Shown: positions 9,228-19,186, counted from the first letter of the stretch. The stretch: 64,000 nt of DNA from Bryobacterales bacterium (GCA_020847975.1 JADLBD010000042.1:1-64000); one strand, 5' to 3'. The notes: generated by a model from the sequence alone, not told the origin. Translations and numbers: made by a program.

Positions 9228-12200
9228 CTATCCGATATGAACAGTGGCCGTATCCTCGACGTTGTCGAAGAGGGACACTTCCTTGGTTTCGTTCGCCACG
9301 ATGACGATCTTGCGGTTCATTTTGAGCTGCGTGGCCAGCGCCTCCACCAGCCGCCGTTCCGAATCCTGCTTATCCCGCACCGCGAGTTCGCGGACCGCTT
9401 GCAGCAACGGTTTGAAGGCCCGTTCGTTCGCGAGGCCCCAGGTATCGAATTGCTGTTGCACTTCCACCGTCCGGTTCTGCTGGAACAAGTACATGAGCCG
9501 ATGGAGTTTGTCGATCAGGGGCGCCGGTTGGCCCGCCTTGCTCTCACCAAGGGAGTCCGATGCGGTGCGCTCGTCCCATTTCAGGAGGCGGTACTCGTTC
9601 CCTTTGCCTTCCGGCTTGGAATCCTCCGCGTCCTCCGCCTCTTCCTCCTCTTTGCGCGGGCGCCCCTTTTTCTTGCCGCCTTGCTCCAAGATGTTCCAGA
9701 CCACTTTAAGTTCGGTCTCATTCTTGCCGCAAGCATTCGCGTACAGAATGCAGGCACCGGCAGGCGCCGCATCCAACCGGAAGTAATTACGGTGCAGTAG
9801 ATAGTACTGCGTCACGGAGTCGATCTCCAGAGTCTCGCCCCTGCCCTGCGTCTCTTTCTGTAGGTCGTGGAAGCCCGGGAGCTCACCGAGGCTGAATTGC
9901 AGCACGAGTTTCCGGACTTCGTGGAGGAACACGCTCACAGTCATGATGCCGCCTCCAGTCTTCTTCACGTACGGATGAGCGCTGTAGGCTTCCAAAGCAG
10001 GGCCAAGTGCCGCCCATAGAAAATCTGGGCCGTTGATGTCGCGGTCAAAGTAGTACTGGAGGATGTTCCGCCCACCTAAAGCGTCTCGAGGGTCGAACAG
10101 GATGTGGCGCATTCGGTCAAGGACGTTCTCCTCCCAACCAGCAGACGCCGTTCTGAGGCGCTTGCGGCAGACGAGCCACACCGACGATGCAAGTGCAGCA
10201 GAGTTGTTGCTCCTCATCCGCCCCGTGCGTTCGGTCTGGATTGGCCAGCTGGCAGACACAACGAAGCCAGATCGCACGAGAGCAGCCACTAGAGTCTCCC
10301 AAGCGTCCACTTCTTTGTTGGCGAACACAACAGCGAGTCGACCCGAGTCGTCAAGCTGCCGCCACATCTGCTCGAAGGCACGGGCCATGCCATCTTCGTA
10401 GGACTTCTTCGCCGCCGCCTTGTCGCCCTTGTGCCTTGATTCATCTTCGATCAGCTCACCATCCTGTTTGTCGTGGTCCCACTTCGGTCCAACCCGATCG
10501 GCAAATGCCGCATCGATCTCAGGACTGAGGCCGTTCGTAATGCGGCGCTGCCAGATCAGGAAATAGTCCATCAGGTCCGAATAAGGGATTGCGTCATAGT
10601 ATGGTGGATCAGTGAATACGAGGCTGCGCCGCTCATCGGCTCCGCTCAAGGCACTTACGCGACGCAAGACGGGCGACTGCGGCGCAGGACGCGTGGATTC
10701 AAGCAACTTGTCTACGACGCGGCACGCTACTTCAAGGCCACCCGAGTAAAACCGAGCCGATTCTGTAAAGGGATTCGCTTCCGCGAAATCCCATGTGATT
10801 GGCAAGGCGTACCGGCTGAAGGTGTGCAGCACCTCGTCATTGGCACCGCTCCATATGCAAAGCGTGCTCATATAATCAGCCAGCTTGCCAAAAGCGATGG
10901 TGAGGAGACCCGCAATCGCTGATGTACCAGGGTCCTGCTCCCTACGCAGTTGTTCCACGGCGGCGCGAGTGTGGTGGACGAAAACGCCCAGTGAAAGTAG
11001 CTGGCGTGAGGTGAATAGATCTCGCCATGTTTTCATCCCGTACTTCTGAACCGAAAACGCCCGACTGGCTCCGCTCCCTCCGCCTTCGGGCGTCGGCTCC
11101 TCCGGGATGCCAAAGGGTACGTCCGCGAATGCGTCCTGAAGTCGTTCTTCGGAAACCGCAGCCGCGTTCAATTCCAGCAGATCCGGTTTCCGGTAGCGCT
11201 TCACCGATTTCTTCGAGTTCTGCTGCAGAGAGTCCGTGACCGCAGCGATCATCTCTGCGCCTAACAGTCCTTGAATCCCCTGTCGTCGCAGATCCTCCGT
11301 CGTGAGAGAAATCATCCCTGGCCTGCCGCTCACAGGGCTCCATACACCGGATCGATTCATGGTCCCGGCGTTCAAAAAATCGCTGAAGCTCGACTCGGTG
11401 ATACCCCACTCCACGAGCTTCGGATGATCCCCAAGGACTCTTGAGGGCTTCGACAGGTCCTCTTCTTGAAGCAGGAAGTACTCGACGCCAGTCTTGTCCT
11501 CCTTTGGAACAGGCAGCACGGCGACACGGCGCCCCTTCTTTCGGCTCAACCAGAATGTCTTCAGCAGAGGAATGCGTCCCAACGTGATCTTGTCTCGTGC
11601 GGACCGCGCCCACAGATAGGCTACAGTCGATTCGCCCTTGATTACCGGATACCGGTCGGCCAAGTCAGCCCGGCAGCGCTCCAGCACCCACCGCCCCCAT
11701 GCTCGGACATGCCATGCTAGATCGGCATCGGGCAGTTGCATCAGCTTCAACTGCTGCGGGTCCGAGAAGTGGGACTTCTGCCCGCGCTTCCGCTTCTTTA
11801 CCTTCCCGGCGAGGAAGTCCTCGATGAAGTCGGGCCAGTTCCGAACAAAGTCGGGTAAGGGCCAGTGCTTTCCGCCAAACTCGTGGGGGTACTCCAGAGT
11901 GGCCTTGAGGATGAGCCACGCTACGGGGTTGATGTCCGATGCAGTAACGGCGCACCCCAACCGCATCGCCTCAAGGGGAATGGCGCCGCCACCGGCGAAG
12001 GGATCAAGCACAGAAGGCGCGCGGCCGTCATGAAACTGGCGAATCTCGGCGCGAAGCTGCTCCAGAGCCTTTTCGTCTTCCTGGCCCCAGGCGAGGACAC
12101 CGCCTTCGACGACTTCCTTATCCTCCACGACGGTGTTCCCATCGTCATCGACGTCCTCCACGGACTTGACGACGATCTTGCCGCCGATCTTGTCCAGGAG

Positions 12201-12407
12201 TTCCGTGCGTTTCTCCGGGTCCCCAGGGTCAGGCAGGAGCGTCGCCAACAGTGCCGCCCGGCAGGCAGCCAGCGGCCGCCGCGCCGGCCAAATGTGCAGG
12301 GTTGAGATGTGGCCGTGCCGGACATTCTTCTCGTGCACGCTGGCGACGGAAGCCTGCTTCAGCGGAAAGACGACTTCGATGAGGCGGGGTTTATCATTCA
12401 TTGTCAT
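9228..12407 (-). CDS. DUF1156 DNA methylase (Hma methylase component)
   Basis: A 1059-aa adenine-type DNA methyltransferase of the DUF1156 family. The N-terminus has the diagnostic HISTLHIWPARRPLAACRAAL. The SAM-binding motif I is DPFAGGGAIPLEA (about 135-147), and the catalytic motif IV is TDPPYYDA (about 602-609). The position of motif IV far downstream with a large insertion is normal for this family. A lysine-rich KKKGRPRKEEEE linker lies near residue 915. Two start codons are possible (MTM at 12407 or ATG at 12401). It lies 18 nt after the coiled-coil gene and 15 nt before the ATPase gene. It probably marks host DNA so the helicase-ATPase partners spare it, by analogy with other methylation-based defences. 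Confidence 0.9.
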   Translation of the reverse strand: MTMNDKPRLIEVVFPLKQASVASVHEKNVRHGHISTLHIWPARRPLAACRAALLATLLPDPGDPEKRTELLDKIGGKIVVKSVEDVDDDGNTVVEDKEVVEGGVLAWGQEDEKALEQLRAEIRQFHDGRAPSVLDPFAGGGAIPLEAMRLGCAVTASDINPVAWLILKATLEYPHEFGGKHWPLPDFVRNWPDFIEDFLAGKVKKRKRGQKSHFSDPQQLKLMQLPDADLAWHVRAWGRWVLERCRADLADRYPVIKGESTVAYLWARSARDKITLGRIPLLKTFWLSRKKGRRVAVLPVPKEDKTGVEYFLLQEEDLSKPSRVLGDHPKLVEWGITESSFSDFLNAGTMNRSGVWSPVSGRPGMISLTTEDLRRQGIQGLLGAEMIAAVTDSLQQNSKKSVKRYRKPDLLELNAAAVSEERLQDAFADVPFGIPEEPTPEGGGSGASRAFSVQKYGMKTWRDLFTSRQLLSLGVFVHHTRAAVEQLRREQDPGTSAIAGLLTIAFGKLADYMSTLCIWSGANDEVLHTFSRYALPITWDFAEANPFTESARFYSGGLEVACRVVDKLLESTRPAPQSPVLRRVSALSGADERRSLVFTDPPYYDAIPYSDLMDYFLIWQRRITNGLSPEIDAAFADRVGPKWDHDKQDGELIEDESRHKGDKAAAKKSYEDGMARAFEQMWRQLDDSGRLAVVFANKEVDAWETLVAALVRSGFVVSASWPIQTERTGRMRSNNSAALASSVWLVCRKRLRTASAGWEENVLDRMRHILFDPRDALGGRNILQYYFDRDINGPDFLWAALGPALEAYSAHPYVKKTGGGIMTVSVFLHEVRKLVLQFSLGELPGFHDLQKETQGRGETLEIDSVTQYYLLHRNYFRLDAAPAGACILYANACGKNETELKVVWNILEQGGKKKGRPRKEEEEAEDAEDSKPEGKGNEYRLLKWDERTASDSLGESKAGQPAPLIDKLHRLMYLFQQNRTVEVQQQFDTWGLANERAFKPLLQAVRELAVRDKQDSERRLVEALATQLKMNRKIVIVANETKEVSLFDNVEDTATVHIG

Positions 12408-12425
12408 TGCTCCGTTCGAGTGTTG

Positions 12426-14048
12426 TTACGTCCTCTGCCGGGGAAAGGGCAGGTGCTCCCCGCAATAGGCGATGATCACTTTGTTGAGTTTCCGGTCGGC
12501 TTCGAAATAGATCTGCAGGCAGTTCTTCCGGTCGCCGCCGCCGAGATCCAGGTGCTGGTAGATTCGTCGCTTCGATCCGTTTACCATGAAGTCGCGGTAG
12601 CGTCCGAACTTCTTGTAGTCGTTCTTGACCGTATCGCTTTCCGTCTGCGAGTACTGGTTGAAGCCCCGCTTCGAGAGCTGCTCGGCCCACCCACCCATCG
12701 ATTCACCCATCCGCACCGTGTCGAAGTACAGGTTGCCGACATCGCGGATCGCCATGAGCGCCTGGTAGGCCTCAACTGGGCGTGCGAACTCGGACGCCCG
12801 GGCCGCTTCTTTCGCGCTGTCGAGGATGAGCAGATCGTTTCCGAACTCAGCTTCGATCTGCTCGAGGGCGGCCACTGCGCTATCCGGTTCCGGAGTCTCG
12901 GGAAGAGGCTCAGCGGCCTGCTCATCCTCCGCCAGCGACTGGTGCTGTTGGAAGAGATTCCAGTTCGACTTCAGGATCTCGACTTCGGTGGCCAGATCTG
13001 CCTTTTCCTTTTCCATCTGCCGAACCTGATTCAGGAGGGATGTGTTCTCCTCAATGGCCAGGTCGAGCATCTCCTTGACGTCCTGCAACGTCTTCGCGTC
13101 CTGGGCTCCTTGCTGAATCTGTGCGCGGACTCGCTCCGCTTCGGCCATGCGTTGGCCATCGATGCGAGCTTGGACCTGCCGAATGACTTCACCTTCGGCG
13201 AACCGGAAGGCGGAAACCTTGGCTAGGAAGTTGAAGAGCCTACGATCAAACGGCTTGCCGGAGAATTCGAACTTCTCGATCTGAGCCGGAAAGTAGAGCT
13301 CGTGATGCATCGGGTCCGACGTGCGGGTCAGCCCTGGCCAGTAGATCCGGATGCATCCGTTGAAGCAGGAGAGGCTCTTGCCCAGACTGTCGGTCAGCCG
13401 AAACGCCGCCCACTTGTCGAAAACGGCGACGTGGGCGAATCCGAGTAGACTGCGGTGCAGGCGCTCCGCATCGACGCAAGTGTTGTCAGTGAACCTGTCG
13501 TGGGAGAGGACCGCAACCGGCAGTGCCCGGCCCGGGTCAAGCAGGATGTCGTTAACGAAGTCCGGTACATCCGACGCCTCAACGATCTGCTTGTGCGGAA
13601 GGATGGGCCGCGTTCCGATCCAGCACGGATAGTCGGTCAGAATCTCCGTGACGATCCGCGGCCGGCCGATCGTCATCCAGGCGGGCCGCACGAAGAACGA
13701 AGCCGATGCTACGCCCAGTTGCAGGGCCACCTGCACGCGATCCTCGACGTGAGCGATCGACAAATCGGTGGTCCATCGCATGGTGGCGTCCTTGTCGTCC
13801 GGATGAGTCCAGCGAACCCGAGCCAGGGAGCCATCGGTCACTTCGTGGCAGGCCAGGTCCAACGAATGACCCGGAAGTGGTTCCAGCCGCTGATTCCCGG
13901 TGGGGAAGGCGCACTGGGCGTTCCACGCGCGGAGGTACTTCTCCTGAACCCACCTGCCAACGCGGCCAAGCAGCTCCTTGGCGACAGCGGCGGAGCTTGC
14001 CGCATTCTGTGGTACCACTTCGAACTGGATGGAGTATAGGTTTGGCAT
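12426..14048 (-). CDS. Coiled-coil protein embedded in the Hma operon, unknown family
   Basis: A 540-aa protein I cannot assign to a named family. Residues 1-280 look like a mixed alpha/beta domain (MPNLYSIQFEVVPQ..., RPAWMTIGRPRIVTEILTDYP). About 285-380 is a strong coiled-coil (AEAERVRAQIQQ, MEKEKADLATEVEILK). The C-terminus has the pattern LQIYFEAD...VIIAYCGEHLPFP, similar in style to small RelE-like or effector domains that end in IYFxxD...IGxIGxHLP; that resemblance is weak. It is separated from the MBL gene by 105 bp and from the methylase by 18 bp. Its position between helicase and methylase suggests a system-specific component. Confidence 0.7.
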   Translation of the reverse strand: MPNLYSIQFEVVPQNAASSAAVAKELLGRVGRWVQEKYLRAWNAQCAFPTGNQRLEPLPGHSLDLACHEVTDGSLARVRWTHPDDKDATMRWTTDLSIAHVEDRVQVALQLGVASASFFVRPAWMTIGRPRIVTEILTDYPCWIGTRPILPHKQIVEASDVPDFVNDILLDPGRALPVAVLSHDRFTDNTCVDAERLHRSLLGFAHVAVFDKWAAFRLTDSLGKSLSCFNGCIRIYWPGLTRTSDPMHHELYFPAQIEKFEFSGKPFDRRLFNFLAKVSAFRFAEGEVIRQVQARIDGQRMAEAERVRAQIQQGAQDAKTLQDVKEMLDLAIEENTSLLNQVRQMEKEKADLATEVEILKSNWNLFQQHQSLAEDEQAAEPLPETPEPDSAVAALEQIEAEFGNDLLILDSAKEAARASEFARPVEAYQALMAIRDVGNLYFDTVRMGESMGGWAEQLSKRGFNQYSQTESDTVKNDYKKFGRYRDFMVNGSKRRIYQHLDLGGGDRKNCLQIYFEADRKLNKVIIAYCGEHLPFPRQRT

Positions 14049-14153
14049 CGATGTGCTACACCTCGCTTACTTGGCGAGTCTGTCTAAACCGCAAAACAGC
14101 AGGGCGCGCTTCGGTCGGGAGAGTTGCGACGACACAGATTCGAATGGTCATGA

Positions 14154-15059
14154 CTAGACTCCGAACGTCCACGCGCGGCGCCCCTTGCCGAACAACTGAG
14201 CCGACTGTTCAATCTCGATCAGGATCGAGCCCTTCTCGCGCGTCGTGATTCGCTTGAACTGCGCCCCGTCGATTTTGATCCCGCGAACTGGATCGCACGA
14301 ATAGCGTGGATCTACATGCGGATCACGGGATTGGACAGAAACGAGCACGACACTCGGTTTCGCAAGGTTCAGCAATTCTGTCGAATACCCCGACGCGTGG
14401 CCGTGATGCGGTGCGACCAAGACGTCAATGTTGCTTACATGCGACCGCCATACCACGGCAGTGAGAGGGTTTGTGAGTGCGAAGTCCCAAGCCTCCTTTT
14501 CCATGTCGCCGCAGATCAGTATCGAGTTCCCGTGACAATCAATGCGGGTCACTACACTAGCGTTGTTGACTCGGCTGTTTGCCGACCCCCCAACAATCCT
14601 GGTAAGCGCCAGAGGCAGCGACAACTCCCGGATGGATGCGATGCCATAGTCGGGCTGGGCGGTCGCGGGGCCAAAACCGCCGTTGTAGCGCTGGCAAAAC
14701 CCGCTAATGGTGTCCCAAGAGTCTCGCGCGCTGGTTGAGAAGACATCGCGCAGGTACTCTGCATCAAAGTCGACGGTGCGAAGAAAAGCCGGCGAAGCGT
14801 TCAGGACCTTGTCAAAGTCGGAGAGATGGTCCGCGTGAAGGTGGCTAACAGTCGCCTTCAGGAAGTTGAACTGAGGCACCGCCAATAGCCCGGCCAGGCC
14901 TGCGTATGCCTGGCCGTTCGTCGCGATTCTCCTGATCTGGTCAGTTGGAGAGACCGTAGCGCTGGACCCGGCGTCGAATATGCACCAATACCCGTTCGGG
15001 AGTTTGGCGACCGCGGACTGGCCGTGGTCAACGTCAAAGAGATAGAAGGCCAGATTCAT
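14154..15059 (-). CDS. MBL-fold (ComEC/Rec2-like) hydrolase
   Basis: A 301-aa metallo-beta-lactamase-fold protein. The metal-binding motif HLHADH is at residues 73-78, with later ligands in CGDMEKE and VAPHHGHASGYS. The start YLFDVDHGQSAVAKLPNG is typical of the ComEC C-terminal type, a group that includes nucleases and nucleotide-cleaving enzymes in several defence loci. No signal peptide or membrane segment is seen, so it is cytosolic. ATG overlaps the stop of the membrane-protein gene by 4 bp, which implies they are translated together and may act as a pair. Confidence 0.82.
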   Translation of the reverse strand: MNLAFYLFDVDHGQSAVAKLPNGYWCIFDAGSSATVSPTDQIRRIATNGQAYAGLAGLLAVPQFNFLKATVSHLHADHLSDFDKVLNASPAFLRTVDFDAEYLRDVFSTSARDSWDTISGFCQRYNGGFGPATAQPDYGIASIRELSLPLALTRIVGGSANSRVNNASVVTRIDCHGNSILICGDMEKEAWDFALTNPLTAVVWRSHVSNIDVLVAPHHGHASGYSTELLNLAKPSVVLVSVQSRDPHVDPRYSCDPVRGIKIDGAQFKRITTREKGSILIEIEQSAQLFGKGRRAWTFGV

Positions 15060-15718
15060 ACGCCCGTCCCCATCCCTTTCTGCGTGCTGTCGAGAAGCAG
15101 AAACTCAGTGAACAATTCCCGTCCATAATGAATCCCGAATCGGCGCATCCGAGCAAGCGCAACCACGGTACACACCCCCAGAACTCCCGCCATCCCCACG
15201 CTTCGTGTTGGGGAAAATGGCAGGACGGCGAGGCACAAAAACAGCCCCGCCGAAAGTCCCCGCATCAGGCCGTAGTTGCCGTTGAAGACATCTATGCGCC
15301 CTGATCGCCCGGCTTTCTGTACCGTGGCGTAGGCTTGACGGGTCACGCCGATCCATTCGTTGGGACTAAGATCGGTCAGAGACTCCTCCGGCGCGATCCG
15401 CGACAAGGGTCGGATTCGTGAGATCAGGTCTGCAACCTGCCCTCCGGAAAGCAACTTCTGGGGCTCGGATCTGATCCATTCGGTTGGCATTCCTCCCTGG
15501 AGTTTCCAGAAGATTGACTCGACGATGTTGCCGGCACCTTGAATCAAATGGCCCGCTGCGTACGCAAGCAGGACGAAGATTCCCAGACCACCAACGGAAA
15601 TTGACCCAACCCCCTGGAGCATGGGAGGGATACTCGGCAACAGGAGACCCAGGAGTGCGAGGGTCAACGCACCAGGCACGAGGATCCCGGTAAACTCATA
15701 GAAGTCGAAGTTTCTCAT
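15056..15718 (-). CDS. Membrane protein paired with the MBL hydrolase
   Basis: A 220-aa protein starting MRNFDFYEFTGILVPGAL. Hydrophobic stretches at about residues 11-32, 42-62, 151-170 and 173-190 suggest four membrane segments with a soluble central part (about 70-145). The FDFYEYTG-type start recurs in membrane proteins of defence islands, but I know of no function. It overlaps the helicase gene upstream and the MBL gene downstream by 4 bp each. A membrane partner next to a metallohydrolase could be an effector module, an inference from context. Confidence 0.75.
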   Translation of the reverse strand: MRNFDFYEFTGILVPGALTLALLGLLLPSIPPMLQGVGSISVGGLGIFVLLAYAAGHLIQGAGNIVESIFWKLQGGMPTEWIRSEPQKLLSGGQVADLISRIRPLSRIAPEESLTDLSPNEWIGVTRQAYATVQKAGRSGRIDVFNGNYGLMRGLSAGLFLCLAVLPFSPTRSVGMAGVLGVCTVVALARMRRFGIHYGRELFTEFLLLDSTQKGMGTGV

Positions 15719-18700
15719 TCAGGTTCTGCCTCCCGGATCACCTCGCCGATGTTGATGTTGAACGACTGCCGCGTCTTGAACGCGAGACGGATCGGATCGC
15801 GAACGCGGAAAAGCTTGGGGTCGGTGGCGCAATCGACCACCACGTACAGCCAGTATTTTTCACGGACATTCGCTGCCGTGGGCCACTCGTTCTCGGTCAA
15901 TTGGACCGGCCCGCGACCTGCGCGCCCCTTCACTTCGATCACCACCTTGTCGCCGTTGGCCCGGTGGCTCTCCAGGTCATAGCCGCGAGCCAGATTTGGC
16001 GCCGAGACGTCAAAGACGCGTGCCTGGTAGCGATCGATCTCAAAGTTCCGGGCGATCCGCATGGCGATGCCCTCGATGTCCTTGTCGTAGGCCTCGCGGG
16101 CTTCTGGGGTTGGGTCCGGTACCACCAACGCCAATGCGATGCGCTCCATCTTGACGATGTCAATCAGATCCGGCCGCCGCTGCTCGTATAGGAGGGTGCG
16201 GGCCTTCTCGGATTCCATCTGCTCCTGCTGGCGCTTCACCTCTTCGAGCTCATTTGCGAGGCCTTCTTCGCCGAGGCGAATCCGCCGCGCCAAATCGCTG
16301 CGCTTCGCGGCCAGATCCGCCATCTGGTAGTCGAAGCCTCGCAGGAGATCGTCGACCTGGGTTTCAGTTTGCGCGCGTAAGGCAGACCGAAGCTGCTGAA
16401 GATGGGTAGTCTCCGCCAGCATCCGGGCGTGCGCGTCGGCGCGGTCTGCGCTCTCTTCGGGATTCAACAACAACGAACCGGCCCTCCACAACAACGACTT
16501 CGGCGCTGGTTGCAGAGCGAGTAGGTAGTTCGGCGCGACGGACGAAAACTCGCCCGTTTCATCCCGGCGGATACCAATCAGACGACGATCAAATAGAGAG
16601 CGCCGGTCGCTCCGATCCTCTGTTACCGAGACTTCGCCCAGTTGGCACCAATACACCGCGAAGAGGTATGGCCTGTCGGCAGACGGGTCGCAGAACACAG
16701 AGCCGCGCTGGACGTCGCCACTGAACTTACGGATGACTTGGTCGCACAGGTTGTCGAATAGAAGGTCACCTGGACGCAGGAAGCAAATCCGGCTGCCGTC
16801 TATTCCCGGCAGAAGGGAGTCTCGGCGTACAGTGAGATATTCGGGCAAACCATTCGGGAAACGGGAGGACAGGTTGCGTAGCCATGCACCCTCGGAACCT
16901 TCCGGAGCGAATCGAGCAGCCGCTGTGAGATCGCCCTTGATCTGGATGCCAAACTTGGGCGCCGCCTTTTCAACGAAGTTCTGAACGAAGGCAGGAAGCA
17001 AGCGGTTGAAGCGCTCGACCTCGATCTCGGAGTTTAGCTGCCCGAGCCGACGGGCGACGTCGCCGTAGGTGGACGCCGTCTTCCGCTGCTCTTCAACTGC
17101 GGCCCGGAGACGTTGCGTCGCCAGCAACGTGTCGAGTTTCTTCTGGGCGCTGTAGGGTGCGTGTTCGAAGAGCGCCTCGCGCATCAGATCGCGGAGGGAG
17201 ACTTCCTGCAACTGCTGGCCGACCACGTCGAACACTTTGTCGCTGCACAGATCCTTGCGGGCTTCTTCGAGCTTGTCGAGGAGAGTGGCGAGGACGTCGC
17301 CCTCGCGCGTTCCCTCAGCCACCATATTGAAGATGCGCACTTCCGGGTGGCGTTGGCCGAAGCGGTGAAGGCGTCCCATACGCTGTTCCAGTCTGGCTGG
17401 GTTCCAGGGAATGTCGAAGTTCACCATCACCCATGCGAACTGGAGGTTGATGCCTTCACCTGCGGCGTCTGTGGCGAGCATGAAGCGAGCAGTGGGCGCG
17501 TCAGGGTCCTTGATGCCGAGTTCTCGTCGGATTTCGGCCGGCATAAAGAAGATCCGTTGCTGTTCGCGCTCTTCTACGTCCATACCACCGTGGATAGACG
17601 CGAGCTGTCCGGTGTAGCCGAGTGCCTCAAAGCGCTGGCGCAGGTAGTCGAGCGTATCGCGATGCTCTGTGAAGATAAGGAGCTGCTGGTTGCGAAACTC
17701 CGCTGATTCGATCAGTTCGCGCAGCTTGAGGAATTTGGTCTCCTGCTGGAGATCGCGAACCTGATCGCCGAGCGCCATGACGCGATCGATGTACTCTAGT
17801 TCCTTCCTGACCTGCGCGGAGGTCGAAGGCCGTATCAAACCGAGCGCCTGATTCTCGATGTTCTCTTCCGCTTCCGCTGCGCCGCCCTCAACGTCGTATT
17901 CGTCCGCGGTGCTGGAGTCGAGGTACGCTGCCAGCCGATCGAGCGAGATCGTTTCGGTGGAAGGTACGCCTTCTTCGATCTTCTCCCGCCGTCTCTTCAG
18001 GGATTCCATCAGGGCATAAGTGGAACTCGCAAGGCGCCGCTGCAGGACCGCCACCACCATAGCCGCAGCGTTCTTGTTTGTCGTCCGGTTGTTCTCGTAG
18101 CTCCACTGCAGGTAGTCGGTTGCAGCGTCATAGAAGCGTTGCTCTGCCGACGTGAGCCTGAAACTGATGGTTTGGCAGAGCCGCGGCCTGTAAATCGGCT
18201 GGCCATTGTAGTCCACCATCTCTTCCTTCAAACGCCGAATGAAGTACTTACCGCTATCGGTTGCATGGGAGTCCCAGGCGTCGAACGTGGAGAAGATCTT
18301 CGGATCGAGCAGCCGCCACAGCGCGTAGTAGGGATAGCGCTTTCCCATGTGCGGTGTCGCGGTGAGAAGGAGCAAGTGGTTGGCGCGCTGGCCGAGGCCC
18401 TCTGCCAGGCGGTAGCGCCGTGTTTTGCTGTCGGGCCGATGCGGGTCCGTCCACGAGAGCTTGTGCGCCTCGTCAAAAACCGCGACGTCAAAGCGCGGGG
18501 CTGTGCTGGCGAGCAGGCGCTCTTTCACCGCCTCGGTCGCCGCCGTATCAATGCTGATGATGAACAGGTTCTGGTTGGGGTCCGTCAGCGGATCGCCCTT
18601 CGTGAAGTCTGAACTGCGAAGAATAGCGAAGTCGAGGTCGAAGAAGTGCCGGAGTTCGCGTCGCCAGTTCCATGTGAGTCCGGCCGGCGCGCAGATGATG

Positions 18701-19176
18701 GCGCGGCGCATCCGGCCACGGTTGATCATTTCCCGGATGTAGAGGCCGGTCATGATCGTCTTGCCGGCGCCAGCATCATCGGCCAACAGGAAACGTAGTG
18801 CGTTGTGCGGCACCATGTGCTCGTAGACAGCGATCCGTTGATGGGGCAGCGGCACCACTCGGGAGAGCTCCAGGGCGAATGCCTTGTTGAAGAGATGGCC
18901 GTTCCGAAGACGGTGCGCATCTACAACGAGCTTGAGCGCATCGGCGTCTCCTTCGAAGTCCAGGCGGACCGGCATAGGCTGAACGATGGGCTCTGACTCA
19001 TGCGGGCCGGTCGCATGGAGCAATGCTCTGATGCGGTCGATTCGATCCCTCTGAGGCTTTGCTTTGTCGTTTTCCCAACGGTTGACCGTCGCGAACGAAA
19101 CGCCGAGCGCCGCGGCGAACGCCTGTTGCGACATTCCCAACTGGATGCGAGCGGCCTTGATCTGTTCCGGTGTCAT
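15715..19176 (-). CDS. XRE-SNF2 helicase-DUF3883 fusion (Hma helicase component)
   Basis: A 1153-aa three-part protein. Residues 1-50 form an XRE helix-turn-helix (MSQQAFAAALGVSFATVNRWE). An SNF2-type helicase follows: Walker A GAGKT (136-140), DEAH box (235-238), and motif VI QRMGRLHRFGQ in the second RecA lobe. The C-terminal 110 residues (RGYDLESHR, VIEVKGRAGRG, LTENEWPTAANVREKYWLYVV) match DUF3883, a nuclease-like fold found in defence proteins. It is the first gene of the operon. The N-terminal HTH on a helicase is unusual and could bind the dyad just upstream and control the operon. Confidence 0.9.
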   Translation of the reverse strand: MTPEQIKAARIQLGMSQQAFAAALGVSFATVNRWENDKAKPQRDRIDRIRALLHATGPHESEPIVQPMPVRLDFEGDADALKLVVDAHRLRNGHLFNKAFALELSRVVPLPHQRIAVYEHMVPHNALRFLLADDAGAGKTIMTGLYIREMINRGRMRRAIICAPAGLTWNWRRELRHFFDLDFAILRSSDFTKGDPLTDPNQNLFIISIDTAATEAVKERLLASTAPRFDVAVFDEAHKLSWTDPHRPDSKTRRYRLAEGLGQRANHLLLLTATPHMGKRYPYYALWRLLDPKIFSTFDAWDSHATDSGKYFIRRLKEEMVDYNGQPIYRPRLCQTISFRLTSAEQRFYDAATDYLQWSYENNRTTNKNAAAMVVAVLQRRLASSTYALMESLKRRREKIEEGVPSTETISLDRLAAYLDSSTADEYDVEGGAAEAEENIENQALGLIRPSTSAQVRKELEYIDRVMALGDQVRDLQQETKFLKLRELIESAEFRNQQLLIFTEHRDTLDYLRQRFEALGYTGQLASIHGGMDVEEREQQRIFFMPAEIRRELGIKDPDAPTARFMLATDAAGEGINLQFAWVMVNFDIPWNPARLEQRMGRLHRFGQRHPEVRIFNMVAEGTREGDVLATLLDKLEEARKDLCSDKVFDVVGQQLQEVSLRDLMREALFEHAPYSAQKKLDTLLATQRLRAAVEEQRKTASTYGDVARRLGQLNSEIEVERFNRLLPAFVQNFVEKAAPKFGIQIKGDLTAAARFAPEGSEGAWLRNLSSRFPNGLPEYLTVRRDSLLPGIDGSRICFLRPGDLLFDNLCDQVIRKFSGDVQRGSVFCDPSADRPYLFAVYWCQLGEVSVTEDRSDRRSLFDRRLIGIRRDETGEFSSVAPNYLLALQPAPKSLLWRAGSLLLNPEESADRADAHARMLAETTHLQQLRSALRAQTETQVDDLLRGFDYQMADLAAKRSDLARRIRLGEEGLANELEEVKRQQEQMESEKARTLLYEQRRPDLIDIVKMERIALALVVPDPTPEAREAYDKDIEGIAMRIARNFEIDRYQARVFDVSAPNLARGYDLESHRANGDKVVIEVKGRAGRGPVQLTENEWPTAANVREKYWLYVVVDCATDPKLFRVRDPIRLAFKTRQSFNINIGEVIREAEPE

Positions 19177-19186
19177 GAAAAAAGTA

